From contig JAUIIA010000013.1 in assembly GCA_030432025.1 (NCBI GenBank), forward strand, positions 1 to 57,681: 57,681 nucleotides of DNA, given 5' to 3'. Below the pieces are notes generated by a model. That model saw only the letters and a list, made by a program, of their open reading frames with translations, made no database searches and was not told where the DNA came from. This stretch comes from Alphaproteobacteria bacterium (GTDB taxonomy: Bacteria; Pseudomonadota; Alphaproteobacteria; Micavibrionales; Micavibrionaceae). Below are positions 37,076 through 46,455 of the stretch, one piece after another (positions within the stretch are counted from its first letter, which is position 1; each line of letters begins with the position of its first letter). The position numbers and the translations under genes are program-made.

Positions 37076-39280
37076 TTATTTTTTTGACGCGGAATATTCA
37101 AGTGTAAGTCGCGGAGGTGCAGGCAGCTTTTGTAAAGATTTACCACGGCCCGACAAAGACGGGTTCTTCATGAAGTATTCATGTGCGCTGAAACCCTCGC
37201 CTTCATAAGGCAGGCGTTCATACGATCCGTCATGACGTAGCATCCAACTCTGCGTCTGGTCTTTCAGTGTCGCAACCATGATCTGATCCAGAACCTGTTT
37301 ATGTACTGTCTTGTTCATAATCGGCACAAAAAGCTCGATACGGCGATCCAGGTTTCGCGCCATCATATCCGCGGACGATATAAACACCTTGGCAGATCGG
37401 GACGGCATTTTATGACCGTTTCCGAAACAATAAATACGTCCGTGTTCCAGAAAACGTCCAACCAGACTTTTAACCCTGATATTTTCCGACAGCCCGGGAA
37501 TGCCGGGACGAAGAGAACATATCCCGCGAACAATCAGGTCAACCTTCACGCCCGCTTGCGACGCTTCGTAAAGCTTATCAACGATCCGGCTATCGAGCAG
37601 TGCATTACACTTCATCCAAATTGACGCAGGCTTGCCCTTCTTCGCGAATTCAATTTCCCTATCGATAAGCTCTTCTATTTTCTCTCGCAAACATAAAGGG
37701 GCAGCGGCCAGTTTTCTGAAACCCGTCGGTTTTGCATAGCCGGTCATGAAGTTGAACACCAGCGCCGCATCGTGACAGATGTCAGGGTCGCATGTGAAAT
37801 ATGACAGATCGGTATACACCTTGGCCGTCTGCCAATGGTAATTCCCCGTCCCCACATGGGCATATGTGCGAAGCTTGTAACCTTCCTTTCGCATAACGAG
37901 AGAGAGCTTCGCATGCGTTTTCAAATCAAAGAAACCGTATACGACCTGAACGCCCGCACGTTCCATATCACGCGCCCAGCGTATATTGGCCTCCTCATCA
38001 AAGCGTGCTTTGAGCTCGACCATGGCCGTAACCGACTTCCCACTTTCCGCCGCTTCGATCAGCGCCTTCACAATCGGTGAGTCAGGACTTGTTCTATATA
38101 ATGTTTGCTTAATCGCTACGACATCGGGGTCGCGTGACGCTTGTTTGATAAACTGCAATACAACGTCAAAACTTTCATACGGATGATGGACGACAATGTC
38201 CTTGTGACGAATGGCGGCAAAACAATCGCCACCGAAATCACGAATACGCTCAGGGAAACGCGCATTAAACGGCTCGAACAAAAACTCGCTTTTCTCATCG
38301 TGAATAACCTGATGCATATCGGCAAGTCCGATAATGCCACCGACAGTCAGAATGTCTTCATCGGCGATCTTCAATTCCTGAATCAGAAAATCACGAATAT
38401 CGGGCGCAGTATCTTTCACCATTGTTAAGCGGATAACATCGCCGCGGCGGCGGCGTTTTAACGCACTCTCGAATGTCAGAGCTAGGTCCTCCGCCTCTTC
38501 CTCGATCATGATTTCGCTGTCACGTAAAACCCTGAACACCGCCGCATTGCCGACCTTGAGCGGCTTCGGAAAGATGACATTCATAAATTCCAAAATCACA
38601 TCTTCCAATAAAACGTAGCAGCTTTTATTCCCCTGAACCGGAATAAGCCGCTCTACATTTTGCGGCAACTGTATAAGCGCTTCGTACTTTTTCTTTGTCT
38701 CTTTATCCGCAATCGACAGCGCGATCGCTACGCCCTTATTCGGAATAAACGGAAACGGATGCGTCGGGTCGATCGCGATAGGCGACAGCATAGGAAAAAT
38801 ACCTTTAGTAAACTTCCGCGCCAGCCAGTCATATTCCGTCTTACCCAAATCTTTGGGTTTCAGGATTTGCACGCCCTGCTCTTCCATCTCGTCTTTGAGG
38901 TTCTGCCACGTTTCATGCAACTCGGTAATCTGTAACAGGGATTTTTCCCGAACCGCATCCAGCTGTTGCTGCGGGGACAAACCGTCAATACTGCGACTGC
39001 TGACTTCCGCTTTGATCTGCGCCTTCAACCCGGCGACACGAACCATAAAAAACTCTTCGAAATTACTGGCCGCGATAGACAAGTACCGAACGCGTTCGAA
39101 AAGCGGCACAGTCTCGTTTTGCGCTTCTTGCAGCACCCGCTTGTTAAAATCAATCCATGACAATTCGCGGTTCAAAAATCGCTCGGGCATGGTTTTCAGC
39201 GCCTCGACATCAATGCTGTCAGGGCGTTCGCCATCTTCACCTGAAAGGTTTATGATATTATCCAAAGGATGCCTGCTCAT
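37076..39280 (-). CDS. ppk1: Polyphosphate kinase 1
   Basis: A protein of about 734 residues that reversibly polymerises ATP gamma-phosphate into polyphosphate. The N-terminal domain opens with RFLNRELSWIDFNKRVL. The catalytic histidine motif is KTHAKLSLVMRKEG and the second is YAHVGTGNYHWQTAKVYTD-like (about residues 450-468). SRDPDVVAIKQTLYRTS also matches. I start at the ATG 39280; the longer frame to 39337 would require a TTG start and adds an unsupported hydrophobic stretch. It is co-transcribed with ppx. Confidence 0.95.
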   Translation of the reverse strand: MSRHPLDNIINLSGEDGERPDSIDVEALKTMPERFLNRELSWIDFNKRVLQEAQNETVPLFERVRYLSIAASNFEEFFMVRVAGLKAQIKAEVSSRSIDGLSPQQQLDAVREKSLLQITELHETWQNLKDEMEEQGVQILKPKDLGKTEYDWLARKFTKGIFPMLSPIAIDPTHPFPFIPNKGVAIALSIADKETKKKYEALIQLPQNVERLIPVQGNKSCYVLLEDVILEFMNVIFPKPLKVGNAAVFRVLRDSEIMIEEEAEDLALTFESALKRRRRGDVIRLTMVKDTAPDIRDFLIQELKIADEDILTVGGIIGLADMHQVIHDEKSEFLFEPFNARFPERIRDFGGDCFAAIRHKDIVVHHPYESFDVVLQFIKQASRDPDVVAIKQTLYRTSPDSPIVKALIEAAESGKSVTAMVELKARFDEEANIRWARDMERAGVQVVYGFFDLKTHAKLSLVMRKEGYKLRTYAHVGTGNYHWQTAKVYTDLSYFTCDPDICHDAALVFNFMTGYAKPTGFRKLAAAPLCLREKIEELIDREIEFAKKGKPASIWMKCNALLDSRIVDKLYEASQAGVKVDLIVRGICSLRPGIPGLSENIRVKSLVGRFLEHGRIYCFGNGHKMPSRSAKVFISSADMMARNLDRRIELFVPIMNKTVHKQVLDQIMVATLKDQTQSWMLRHDGSYERLPYEGEGFSAHEYFMKNPSLSGRGKSLQKLPAPPRLTLEYSASKK

Positions 39281-39424
39281 TTTCGTGGGGTTACACCAGT
39301 TCTTTAAAAATAGCTGAATATCCTTAATAAAAAACAAAGGGCGTTAGTCATAACCAGACCCACCTCAAACACTACGTATTCTGCAGATTTCGCAGCCTTG
39401 AAACTTTTGGCAAGTAATTTTTAT

Positions 39425-39471
39425 TGAACACAGTTCATTATTATGTCATTATAGTTATTGAACTGCGTTTA
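39425..39471. promoter_or_regulatory. Two TetR operator copies upstream of DUF2339 gene
   Basis: TGAAC-ACA-GTTCA (39425-39437) is a perfect match to the palindrome beside tetR. A second copy, TGAAC-TGC-GTTTA (39459-39471), differs at one fixed position. They are centred 34 bp apart and lie 48 and 14 bp before the DUF2339 start codon, well placed to block its promoter and transcription start. Confidence 0.7.
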
Positions 39472-39485
39472 ATTAAGGTAAGCAC

Positions 39486-42179
39486 ATGGAATTAATAGCT
39501 TTTATTATCGGCCTCCTCGCCCTCGTAACAATCTTCATGCCGTGGGTAAATTTCTTCCGCTACGGCGGCCTACGCGATGATATCGAGATACTTCGCTCCC
39601 GTATAAAGGAGCTTGAATATAAAGCTTACGAACAACAAAACGCCGCCCCCGCGCAGGAGCAAACGACACCGGCAGAGCCCGAGCCGGAAACAGAGCCTGA
39701 ACCGCAGCCGCAAACGACGCTTGCAGCCCCCGAACCTACCCCTGTAATAGCGCAACCTGAGCCGGCACCAAGCCACATTCCGCATGTCGCAAAAACAATA
39801 GAAAAAACAGATATAAAGGCTAGCTTCGAACAACATATCGCCACGAAGCTTCCCGTATGGATCGGGTCGATCTCCCTCATTCTGGCGGCGTTCTTCCTTG
39901 TAAAATACTCCATCGAATTCGGCTGGCTCGGTCCACTTGGCCGCGTAATTCTCGGCGGGTTGTTTGGTGGCGGATTACTCGCGGCCGGACAATATATTTC
40001 CGCCCGTCCAAAAATCTCTAACGCTGTACAAATCTCTCAAGGCCTGATCGGTGCAGGCCTCGTCGCGCTATATGTCAGCCTCTATGCCGCTATCAACTTG
40101 TACGAACTGATCGGCCCTCTCTCAGGCTTCGGTGGGATGTGTCTGGTCACCGCGATGGCGGTTATCCTGTCGTTACGCCACGGCCAACCCATCGCCGTAT
40201 TTGGCCTGATTGGCGGCCTGCTTACTCCCGCGCTTGTGAGCACGACAGAGCCCAATACCATTGCCCTGTTCTCTTACCTGTTCCTGCTCTTCGCGAGCCT
40301 GAGCACCGTATTGATCCGTAAAGGCTGGTGGACGCTGGCGGTCATCACATTGATCGGCATGTTCATGTGGTCGGCGGCGTGGATGGCCTTCCTCTTCACC
40401 GCATCCGAAGCTTTCATCCTCATCATATTCGCACTGGCCATGACAACCGTAGTGTTGGCGGGTACAGGAAAACGCATCGCCGAAGATACGTTAGAAGACA
40501 ACGAAAAAACGACCGTTCATATCCTGAATACAGCCGCAATTGCCGGCGGTGCGATTACCGTGCTTTGGGTCAGCTTGAAGATTACAATCAGCCTGTTTGA
40601 CTGGTCGATGCTGGGCCTATTCTCGCTCGCGCTCATTGCTCTGACCTACTTCAAACAGGACGTCTACGAAAAACCATTATGCGTGAAGCTCGCCGCCGTG
40701 CTGTCACTGTTCTATGTCTGGGCGGCTGATGCACCGTTGCTTGACGCACTCACCGTCGCGGCAGGGATCGCCGCCGTCTATATCGGCGCGGCCAGCATCC
40801 TGATGCGCAAAGTCGCAGACCCCAGATTCTGGGCACTTGTCCAATGCAGCACCGCACTTGCGCTCTACCTAATCTCTTACGCCGCACTGGATCTGCCCGC
40901 ATGGTGGATGGAATCCTTCGCCATGTTCTGGGGCATATTGAGTTTGGTTCTCGCAAGTTTCGCCGCTTACCAAGCCACCGACATTCAGTCCAAATACAAA
41001 GCGGACAATACAATCCGGCAACATCTGGTCACCATTTACTGCCTGACCGCATCCGCGTTTATCTCTCTCGGCTTGGCAATCGAAATGCCATGGGCATATA
41101 TGCCGCTGGCCTTCGCGGGACAAATCGCCGCCACGGCATGGGCCTATAAGCGCACAGATATTTCATGCCTGAAATACATCATGTATGTGCTAACGCTGAT
41201 CTTCATCGGTCTGAACTATGAGCAGCTACTACTGTTCAGCAGCGTGATCTTAAGCAGTCTCGTGGGCGAAACCCCATCCAGAAGCTATTACAGCCGCTTC
41301 ATCCTCGAAAACCCGCTCGTGAATTTGGGCATCCCATCCGTCCTGCTTTACGCATCCCTCTGGTTCACGATGCAAAGGGACAAGGCGGATAAGAAGCTAA
41401 TCCATGCCCTGTTCGGCACGGCCTCTGTGCTCATACTCTTCACCGCGTACTATCTGTTCCGTGCGTATTTCCACACCGGATCAGGTCACATCTTCGCGTC
41501 CGAAATCGGCTTTATCGAAAGAGGAATCGTGACAATCACACTCGGTCTCGTCGGCATCGGCGCAATGGAATTCGTCCGCAAACATGATATCGAATTCCTC
41601 AAACCGTGGGGCCAAGAGATATTCCGCATGGCGATCACGCGCCTCGTCTATTTTGACCTGTTCCTCCACAACCCGTACTTCGCTGACAGCCAGTTCGTCG
41701 GTGACATACCGCTCATCAACGGTGTCACAATGACCTATGGCTTCGGGTTAGCGTTCTGCGGCTGGGCCTTGTACCGACGGAATATGATGAAAAGCGGCGA
41801 ATTCGCGAAGAAATTCTTCAGCGCCCTGTCACTATCATGCCTGTTCGCACTCACCAGCTTCAATGTCGCGCAATTCTTCAATGGCGGCTTTATAGAAGCG
41901 GACCACATGAGCTCGGCTGAACTATACGCCTACTCCGTCGTCTGGTTGCTGACGGGTATCGGCCTACTTGCGGCCGGTATCAAAACGGATGACAAGCCAA
42001 CGCGCATGGCGGCGCTCGGCTTCCTGACACTCGCAGTTTGTAAGGTATTTCTGCTCGACGCTGCGGGACTGGAAGGTCTCTTCCGTGTCGCATCCTTCCT
42101 TGGTTTGGGTATATCGCTGATCGGGCTGAGCTACTTCTACACGCGCTTTATCTCCGATAAAGATAAATCAACCGCGTAA
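39486..42179 (+). CDS. DUF2339 family polytopic membrane protein
   Basis: An 897-residue protein. A first transmembrane helix (residues 2-20) is followed by a short coiled coil. A Pro/Glu/Ala/Gln-rich spacer (about residues 48-95) comes next, then more than twenty closely spaced hydrophobic helices to the C-terminus, beginning with KLPVWIGSISLILAAFFLVKY-like core (about 118-138). This matches the DUF2339 family, whose function is not established. The promoter carries two copies of the TetR palindrome, so its expression is probably tied to the lipid regulon. A small gene follows 5 nt after the stop. Confidence 0.88.
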   Translation: MELIAFIIGLLALVTIFMPWVNFFRYGGLRDDIEILRSRIKELEYKAYEQQNAAPAQEQTTPAEPEPETEPEPQPQTTLAAPEPTPVIAQPEPAPSHIPHVAKTIEKTDIKASFEQHIATKLPVWIGSISLILAAFFLVKYSIEFGWLGPLGRVILGGLFGGGLLAAGQYISARPKISNAVQISQGLIGAGLVALYVSLYAAINLYELIGPLSGFGGMCLVTAMAVILSLRHGQPIAVFGLIGGLLTPALVSTTEPNTIALFSYLFLLFASLSTVLIRKGWWTLAVITLIGMFMWSAAWMAFLFTASEAFILIIFALAMTTVVLAGTGKRIAEDTLEDNEKTTVHILNTAAIAGGAITVLWVSLKITISLFDWSMLGLFSLALIALTYFKQDVYEKPLCVKLAAVLSLFYVWAADAPLLDALTVAAGIAAVYIGAASILMRKVADPRFWALVQCSTALALYLISYAALDLPAWWMESFAMFWGILSLVLASFAAYQATDIQSKYKADNTIRQHLVTIYCLTASAFISLGLAIEMPWAYMPLAFAGQIAATAWAYKRTDISCLKYIMYVLTLIFIGLNYEQLLLFSSVILSSLVGETPSRSYYSRFILENPLVNLGIPSVLLYASLWFTMQRDKADKKLIHALFGTASVLILFTAYYLFRAYFHTGSGHIFASEIGFIERGIVTITLGLVGIGAMEFVRKHDIEFLKPWGQEIFRMAITRLVYFDLFLHNPYFADSQFVGDIPLINGVTMTYGFGLAFCGWALYRRNMMKSGEFAKKFFSALSLSCLFALTSFNVAQFFNGGFIEADHMSSAELYAYSVVWLLTGIGLLAAGIKTDDKPTRMAALGFLTLAVCKVFLLDAAGLEGLFRVASFLGLGISLIGLSYFYTRFISDKDKSTA

Positions 42180-42184
42180 GTCTT

Positions 42185-42448
42185 ATGGTCCGCAAGGATC
42201 AGCACAAATCCCTGCAGGACATGAATGTGAACATCAGCGGCTATATCAGAGACCTGATTGATGACCGCCTGAGCAATCACACCATTACATTGTCAGTCGG
42301 CAAAGAAACCCGCGCGCTGTACGATCAAATCATTTCGGAGACCGAGCGCGGGGACAAAGACTTCGAGCCTTACGTGCGCGAAGCCTTGAAAAAAATGCTG
42401 TCAGAGAAAATTAAAAACCTGCAAAAGCTGCAAAAGACAATGGATTAG
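42185..42448 (+). CDS. Small charged protein downstream of DUF2339
   Basis: An 87-residue soluble protein I do not recognise. It is predicted mainly helical, highly charged, with no cysteine and no signal peptide. The C-terminal third (EALKKMLSEKIKNLQKLQKT) looks like an amphipathic helix. The first half (NVNISGYIRDLIDDRL) recalls a ribbon-helix-helix DNA-binding segment, but this is weak. It is placed 5 nt after the DUF2339 gene, so it is probably translated from the same transcript and may share TetR control. Confidence 0.7.
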   Translation: MVRKDQHKSLQDMNVNISGYIRDLIDDRLSNHTITLSVGKETRALYDQIISETERGDKDFEPYVREALKKMLSEKIKNLQKLQKTMD

Positions 42449-42476
42449 CCGCTGCCTGGCTTAAAAACAGGAGAGC

Positions 42477-42650
42477 CTAGCTTTTTTTAGATTTACGGTA
42501 AGTGGACTTGGATTTCTCCATATGCTTGCCGCAATAGGATGATTCCGGCCCCGTTCTGTCACCGCAAAAATGAAAACTGTCATCATTCGGGTCACCATGC
42601 GGCCAGCGGCACATTCCACTCTTCAAATCTTCCATCGTTAAGTTGCTCAT
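42477..42650 (-). CDS. GcrA C-terminal-type zinc mini-protein
   Basis: A 57-residue protein read from ATG 42650 to TAG 42477, with AAGGA 9-13 nt before the start. It contains MCRWPHGDPNDDSFHFCG followed by SYCGKHM, the metal-binding C-terminal motif of GcrA (CRWPIGDP...FxFCG...PYCxxH). Probable ligands are C14, C29, C40 and H43. The N-terminal helix-turn-helix that binds DNA in GcrA is absent; only about 13 residues precede the motif. GcrA uses its C-terminal part to contact sigma-70, so this could be a DNA-binding-free modulator. That is inference. Confidence 0.75.
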   Translation of the reverse strand: MSNLTMEDLKSGMCRWPHGDPNDDSFHFCGDRTGPESSYCGKHMEKSKSTYRKSKKS

Positions 42651-42817
42651 CTTAAATATCCTTTCTGCAATATCGTCATGTTTCCAAAAAAACGCGAAGC
42701 GTTAGAGTTGTTAACCCCGCTTACTTAATTAGCGCTCGAAACAAGCGATAAGACGTAAATTATGGTAAGTTACTGTATTATAACGAATTTTTTGAAAAAT
42801 AGCAAATTTGAGCCTAT

Positions 42818-45751
42818 TTAGAAGCTTATAGGTGCAACATTTGTGTAAAAACTCAAATTATTCGTCAACGTTGCCCCCGTCAGCGCATTCGAGTTCACAC
42901 CGTTACGAATAGAGCTGTTTACCAACCCGTACCCCGCACCATTCGTGCCTGCCCACTCCCCTGATTGCATAGAACCGGCTATCGTTTCTGTAATCACGCG
43001 AATACCGTCAATATAGAGACCAATCTCAGCTGGCGCGTCAGGATCGGCCACAAAGACAAAATGGTGCAGACCTTGCGGTATAGAGGCGATTGTAACGGAC
43101 CCGAATATGGAGTCCACATTCGTAGCCGTCGACGATCCGTCACCGGCCGCGAACACGAGATTACCACCACCGAAGCTGGCCGCTATCCCCTGCCCCGTCG
43201 CGCCGGATTCAAAAATCACCCCGTCAGGCGTAGCCCCGACATTGATTGTGGTCTGCCATGTCCCGACATCCTGTGCATCCTCAAAGTTAGAAACCGTTGT
43301 ATTCGGCGCAACAGAGACAGTCGGGGCGGGGAAGCCTGCAGTCGGGTCAACAACCGTTGTGAAGCTGTAATCACCGCTAGACAGTGAAGCGGCAGGGTTG
43401 CCGTTCAAATCCTGAAACGTGCCTGACGGGAAGGTGACTTCGTAATTGGTTGAAAACTCGAGCAACTGCGCGGACAGGTCCAGCGTCACCACATCATTCA
43501 CAATCTGCACACGCGCATCGCCGACGGGAATACTAAACGTACCCGTCGCATCGGTCAGGTCCGTAATCGTAATATTCCCCGTGCCCGCCTGTACATCCTG
43601 ATCGAATGTAATGCTGATATCCGTACCGACCGATACATCGGTTGCCCCGTTAACCGGACTAAACGCTGTCAGGCCCGCAGGAATGAAACTCGGCGCGGCA
43701 TTCGGATCGACACGCTCCTGCACACGGATCGTGTCCTCACGGCTAACTTTTCTGAAAATATATTCGCTCGCTGATTTCTGACGGAATTGCTCATCCCAGT
43801 CATAGAGGTAATCACTCGGGGCACCGAACGTGTAGTTATATCGCAAGCCAAGGCCGATCTCTGTGTCGCGCCCCTCCTCGTCATTAACAAGCCCCTCCAG
43901 CGTGAAGGCAGGAACGGGCGAGTACTCGACCCTGAACTCTTTACCGTCCGTATCCTCCTCCGCATCAAACCCCTGCCAACGATAGGCACGGCCGAACACC
44001 TCCAGCGCAGGCAGAAACGGCATACGCCCCGCCAGCTCCAGATCGAACCCATCCTGCGCTCTTTCCTGCAAAACACCCGTCGTGTTTTTCCAGTCAGACA
44101 AACCTTTGTAGTAATTGGCACTCGCCCCCCACAGGCTTGTCTGGAAATCCAGCCCCGCACTGGCACGCAAATGATTATAAGGCCGCTGCAGATCAAGGAA
44201 CACGTTACTGCCGACCACATATCCCTGATGCTCCGGCATGAACCTGTACCCCAGACCGGCCGTAAAGTTATTTCGCGAACCTTCATGCGCATACGCGGCC
44301 TGTGCGAACAAATTATGCTTACGCCCCTCGGAGCTATAGAGCGGTTGCAATGTCAGCAATTTAAACTCGGGATTATTGTTGCGGCGGATTTTATAGCTGA
44401 CCTCCAGATTCCGCAGGAACGCATACTGGGAATTCTTCGCCGCCGCCAACCCGGTCTCGATAAACGCCTTCGCCACCTCGTCATCCAGCTCGTTCAAAAT
44501 CTCGCTACGGATGGCAAAGGATTTAAAATCTTTACCCGATGTCACGTCCCGCACAAAACGTCGACCCACAGATTTTATCGAGCTCGCCGCCGCATGCTTG
44601 AATGACGTTACGAAGTATCCCTGCAAACCGTCATAGGTTCGTCCCTCGAAACTGCGCAGGTCATAATTCTCGCTCAGGAATTTTTCGAACGCTCTCTGCG
44701 CCGCGTGATTAAGCGCCTCTTGTGACAATTCGCGGGCATCATAACTATTCGGGTCAAATTCCCCGCCATTCATCTGCGCTTGCTGTATCGCCCCTTCGTA
44801 TCGATTCCGCACCAACTCATACGCAGCCCTCACCGCGGCCTGCGCGACCGTATCATCCGCGCCAGCATCAAGATCGGCCGCATCACTGCGCTGCATGTCT
44901 TCAGGCCCGCTCATATCGGCGGCGATCGACAACCCGGCGGCGGGCTCAATGTCATACACATCGACAAAAGGATCAGCACCCGCATCTGCAGGCTGCTGAA
45001 CGGCCAAACGTTTCATCATATGCTGACGCATAACGGCATCCTGCACCTCTTGCTCTGACAAGCCGTTATACGCCATGATTTGTTCCTGCCGTTGTGTCTC
45101 GATTTCCTCAAGAACAGGTTCAAGCGAAGCCGACAACCCTTCCAGATTAAACTCCAAAGCCAGAGGCGCACACACCGACCCTTGCCAACGTATCGCCGAA
45201 CACGCATTGCTCGACAATTTCTGTGCGGCCTCTTCGGGCATGTTCATTTTTTGCAAAATGGCGATCAAACGCACACTATTTTCACCATCTGTGTCTTGCT
45301 GCGGCTCGGAAAGTGCGAATGGTTGAAAAAAGTGCAAGATCGGCTGCTGCTCTTTGAAGCTTTGCCAAGCCTCCAGAGCAACCTCGTCACTGGCAAACTC
45401 GGAAAGATACAATGCCTTGAGACCATCGGGCAGAAACACATCCTTGTCCGAGGACAAAAGACGCATATGGGGCAGAGGCTGAAGCTTGTCTTGCTGCACA
45501 TACGGGCCGTAATCTTCCGGCTCGGTATATTCTGCACTCTGAACGTCCTGCTGCGGATAAGGTTTGATACGGTCCATGCCGTCACCCCACGCAAGATAGC
45601 CCCTTACGGCATAAGCACCATAAAGAGCCAAACATACGCATATGAGCCCAAAAGCTCTCTTGAAAGAGACTGCGCTATGCACGGGCCACCGTTGATTAAT
45701 ATCTGCGAAAGAATTTTCGCAGCAAGACACTCTAATTATGCACGAAATCAA
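42818..45751 (-). CDS. Inverse autotransporter (intimin/invasin-type) with Ig-like and LamG-like passenger
   Basis: An open frame of 977 codons. A hydrophobic segment near residues 33-50 could be a signal or anchor. A helical region of about 330 residues follows, then an inverse-autotransporter beta-barrel (about residues 440-650, with AGLGYRF and EVFGRAYRWQGFDA). A Big_5-type Ig domain (FSPVNGATDVSVGTDISITF, about 675-790) comes next, and a C-terminal concanavalin-like domain with GLHHFVFVADP and GLYIDGIRV. The passenger is therefore surface-exposed at the C-terminus. The start is uncertain: the frame opens with TTG, GTG codons follow, and the first ATG (residue 58) would lose the hydrophobic segment. 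Confidence 0.78.
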   Translation of the reverse strand: MISCIIRVSCCENSFADINQRWPVHSAVSFKRAFGLICVCLALYGAYAVRGYLAWGDGMDRIKPYPQQDVQSAEYTEPEDYGPYVQQDKLQPLPHMRLLSSDKDVFLPDGLKALYLSEFASDEVALEAWQSFKEQQPILHFFQPFALSEPQQDTDGENSVRLIAILQKMNMPEEAAQKLSSNACSAIRWQGSVCAPLALEFNLEGLSASLEPVLEEIETQRQEQIMAYNGLSEQEVQDAVMRQHMMKRLAVQQPADAGADPFVDVYDIEPAAGLSIAADMSGPEDMQRSDAADLDAGADDTVAQAAVRAAYELVRNRYEGAIQQAQMNGGEFDPNSYDARELSQEALNHAAQRAFEKFLSENYDLRSFEGRTYDGLQGYFVTSFKHAAASSIKSVGRRFVRDVTSGKDFKSFAIRSEILNELDDEVAKAFIETGLAAAKNSQYAFLRNLEVSYKIRRNNNPEFKLLTLQPLYSSEGRKHNLFAQAAYAHEGSRNNFTAGLGYRFMPEHQGYVVGSNVFLDLQRPYNHLRASAGLDFQTSLWGASANYYKGLSDWKNTTGVLQERAQDGFDLELAGRMPFLPALEVFGRAYRWQGFDAEEDTDGKEFRVEYSPVPAFTLEGLVNDEEGRDTEIGLGLRYNYTFGAPSDYLYDWDEQFRQKSASEYIFRKVSREDTIRVQERVDPNAAPSFIPAGLTAFSPVNGATDVSVGTDISITFDQDVQAGTGNITITDLTDATGTFSIPVGDARVQIVNDVVTLDLSAQLLEFSTNYEVTFPSGTFQDLNGNPAASLSSGDYSFTTVVDPTAGFPAPTVSVAPNTTVSNFEDAQDVGTWQTTINVGATPDGVIFESGATGQGIAASFGGGNLVFAAGDGSSTATNVDSIFGSVTIASIPQGLHHFVFVADPDAPAEIGLYIDGIRVITETIAGSMQSGEWAGTNGAGYGLVNSSIRNGVNSNALTGATLTNNLSFYTNVAPISF

Positions 45752-45837
45752 GCACTATGCGCATCATTGCCCACGGTTTTATCCACAGGGAGCGCATTTC
45801 TTCCGCATCAACGCGCCGATATTGCCACACTCCCCGT

Positions 45838-45886
45838 ACAACACCCCGTTCAGACCATAGACGTAATGCGTCGTAACGCTGATTTA
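45838..45886 (-). repeat. Remnant of RHS core (about 50 bp)
   Basis: On the minus strand this reads VTTHYVYGLNGVLYGE, equivalent to the same segment of the full RHS protein and of displaced cassette 1, then degenerates to a stop. It lies directly between the last immunity gene and the 5' end of the inverse autotransporter frame. It is probably the scar of the oldest cassette insertion. Confidence 0.75.
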
Positions 45887-45890
45887 GCTA

Positions 45891-46436
45891 TTATTTAATA
45901 TCTTCAGCTTTGAGAGAGTAATCCACTTGATAATACTGGTCCCAGTAGCTCATAAAAGCTTGTTGTTCTATGCTAATAGGATCGCTCTTAGATACACTAT
46001 CCTGACCATGCAACAAGTGCATGGACCACACAAATTCAGCAATAACCGTTTTAATATCGTCACTGAAACATTCAAAGCGAATATCAAACCAACTATCACC
46101 GTCCTCGGAATAAGCCCCTCTGGTTAGCTTATAAAAAAGAGATTCATACGACATGTCTGCCTCTGTGTAATTACAAATACAGATTAACATGTAGGATGGC
46201 AGATAATAGCGAAACGCTGTTGGTGTCATAAAACCTAAACACGCAGAATGATCGCCGATATAATCATTTACCAAGCGCTCAATTGTAATTTCGCGCCAAG
46301 ATTTTCCTCTAAAAAAACCTTTTATCTGGTCAGATTCAATATCCAGATAAGGTTTATTTTCCACTATATTTTCATCGCCCGGATATGGCACAGCTTTAAA
46401 AGATTCAATAATTTTTTCTTGTAGTTCTTCTAGCAT
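45891..46436 (-). CDS. Immunity-type protein of displaced RHS cassette 3 (DUF6714-like)
   Basis: A 181-residue soluble acidic protein beginning with LEELQEKIIESFKAVPYPGDENIV and containing FRGKSWREITIERL and FMTPTAFRYYLPSYMLI. This pattern resembles the DUF6714 family found next to polymorphic toxins. It follows the cassette 3 toxin by 19 nt on the same strand, the usual toxin-immunity order. It may still protect against kin carrying an intact toxin although its own toxin is frameshifted. The immunity role is inferred from position. Confidence 0.7.
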   Translation of the reverse strand: MLEELQEKIIESFKAVPYPGDENIVENKPYLDIESDQIKGFFRGKSWREITIERLVNDYIGDHSACLGFMTPTAFRYYLPSYMLICICNYTEADMSYESLFYKLTRGAYSEDGDSWFDIRFECFSDDIKTVIAEFVWSMHLLHGQDSVSKSDPISIEQQAFMSYWDQYYQVDYSLKAEDIK

Positions 46437-46455
46437 CGCGTTTTATCATGGTTAT

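Noticed and set aside
39281-39337. Longer ppk1 start at 39337
   Set aside because: Requires a TTG start and adds an N-terminus not seen in polyphosphate kinases.
42449-42490. Intrinsic terminator after the small DUF2339-linked gene
   Set aside because: A run of seven T follows, but only a 4-bp stem can be drawn, too weak to call.
43787-44605. 272-codon ORF on the plus strand
   Set aside because: Antisense to the inverse-autotransporter barrel; no ribosome binding site or recognisable motif.
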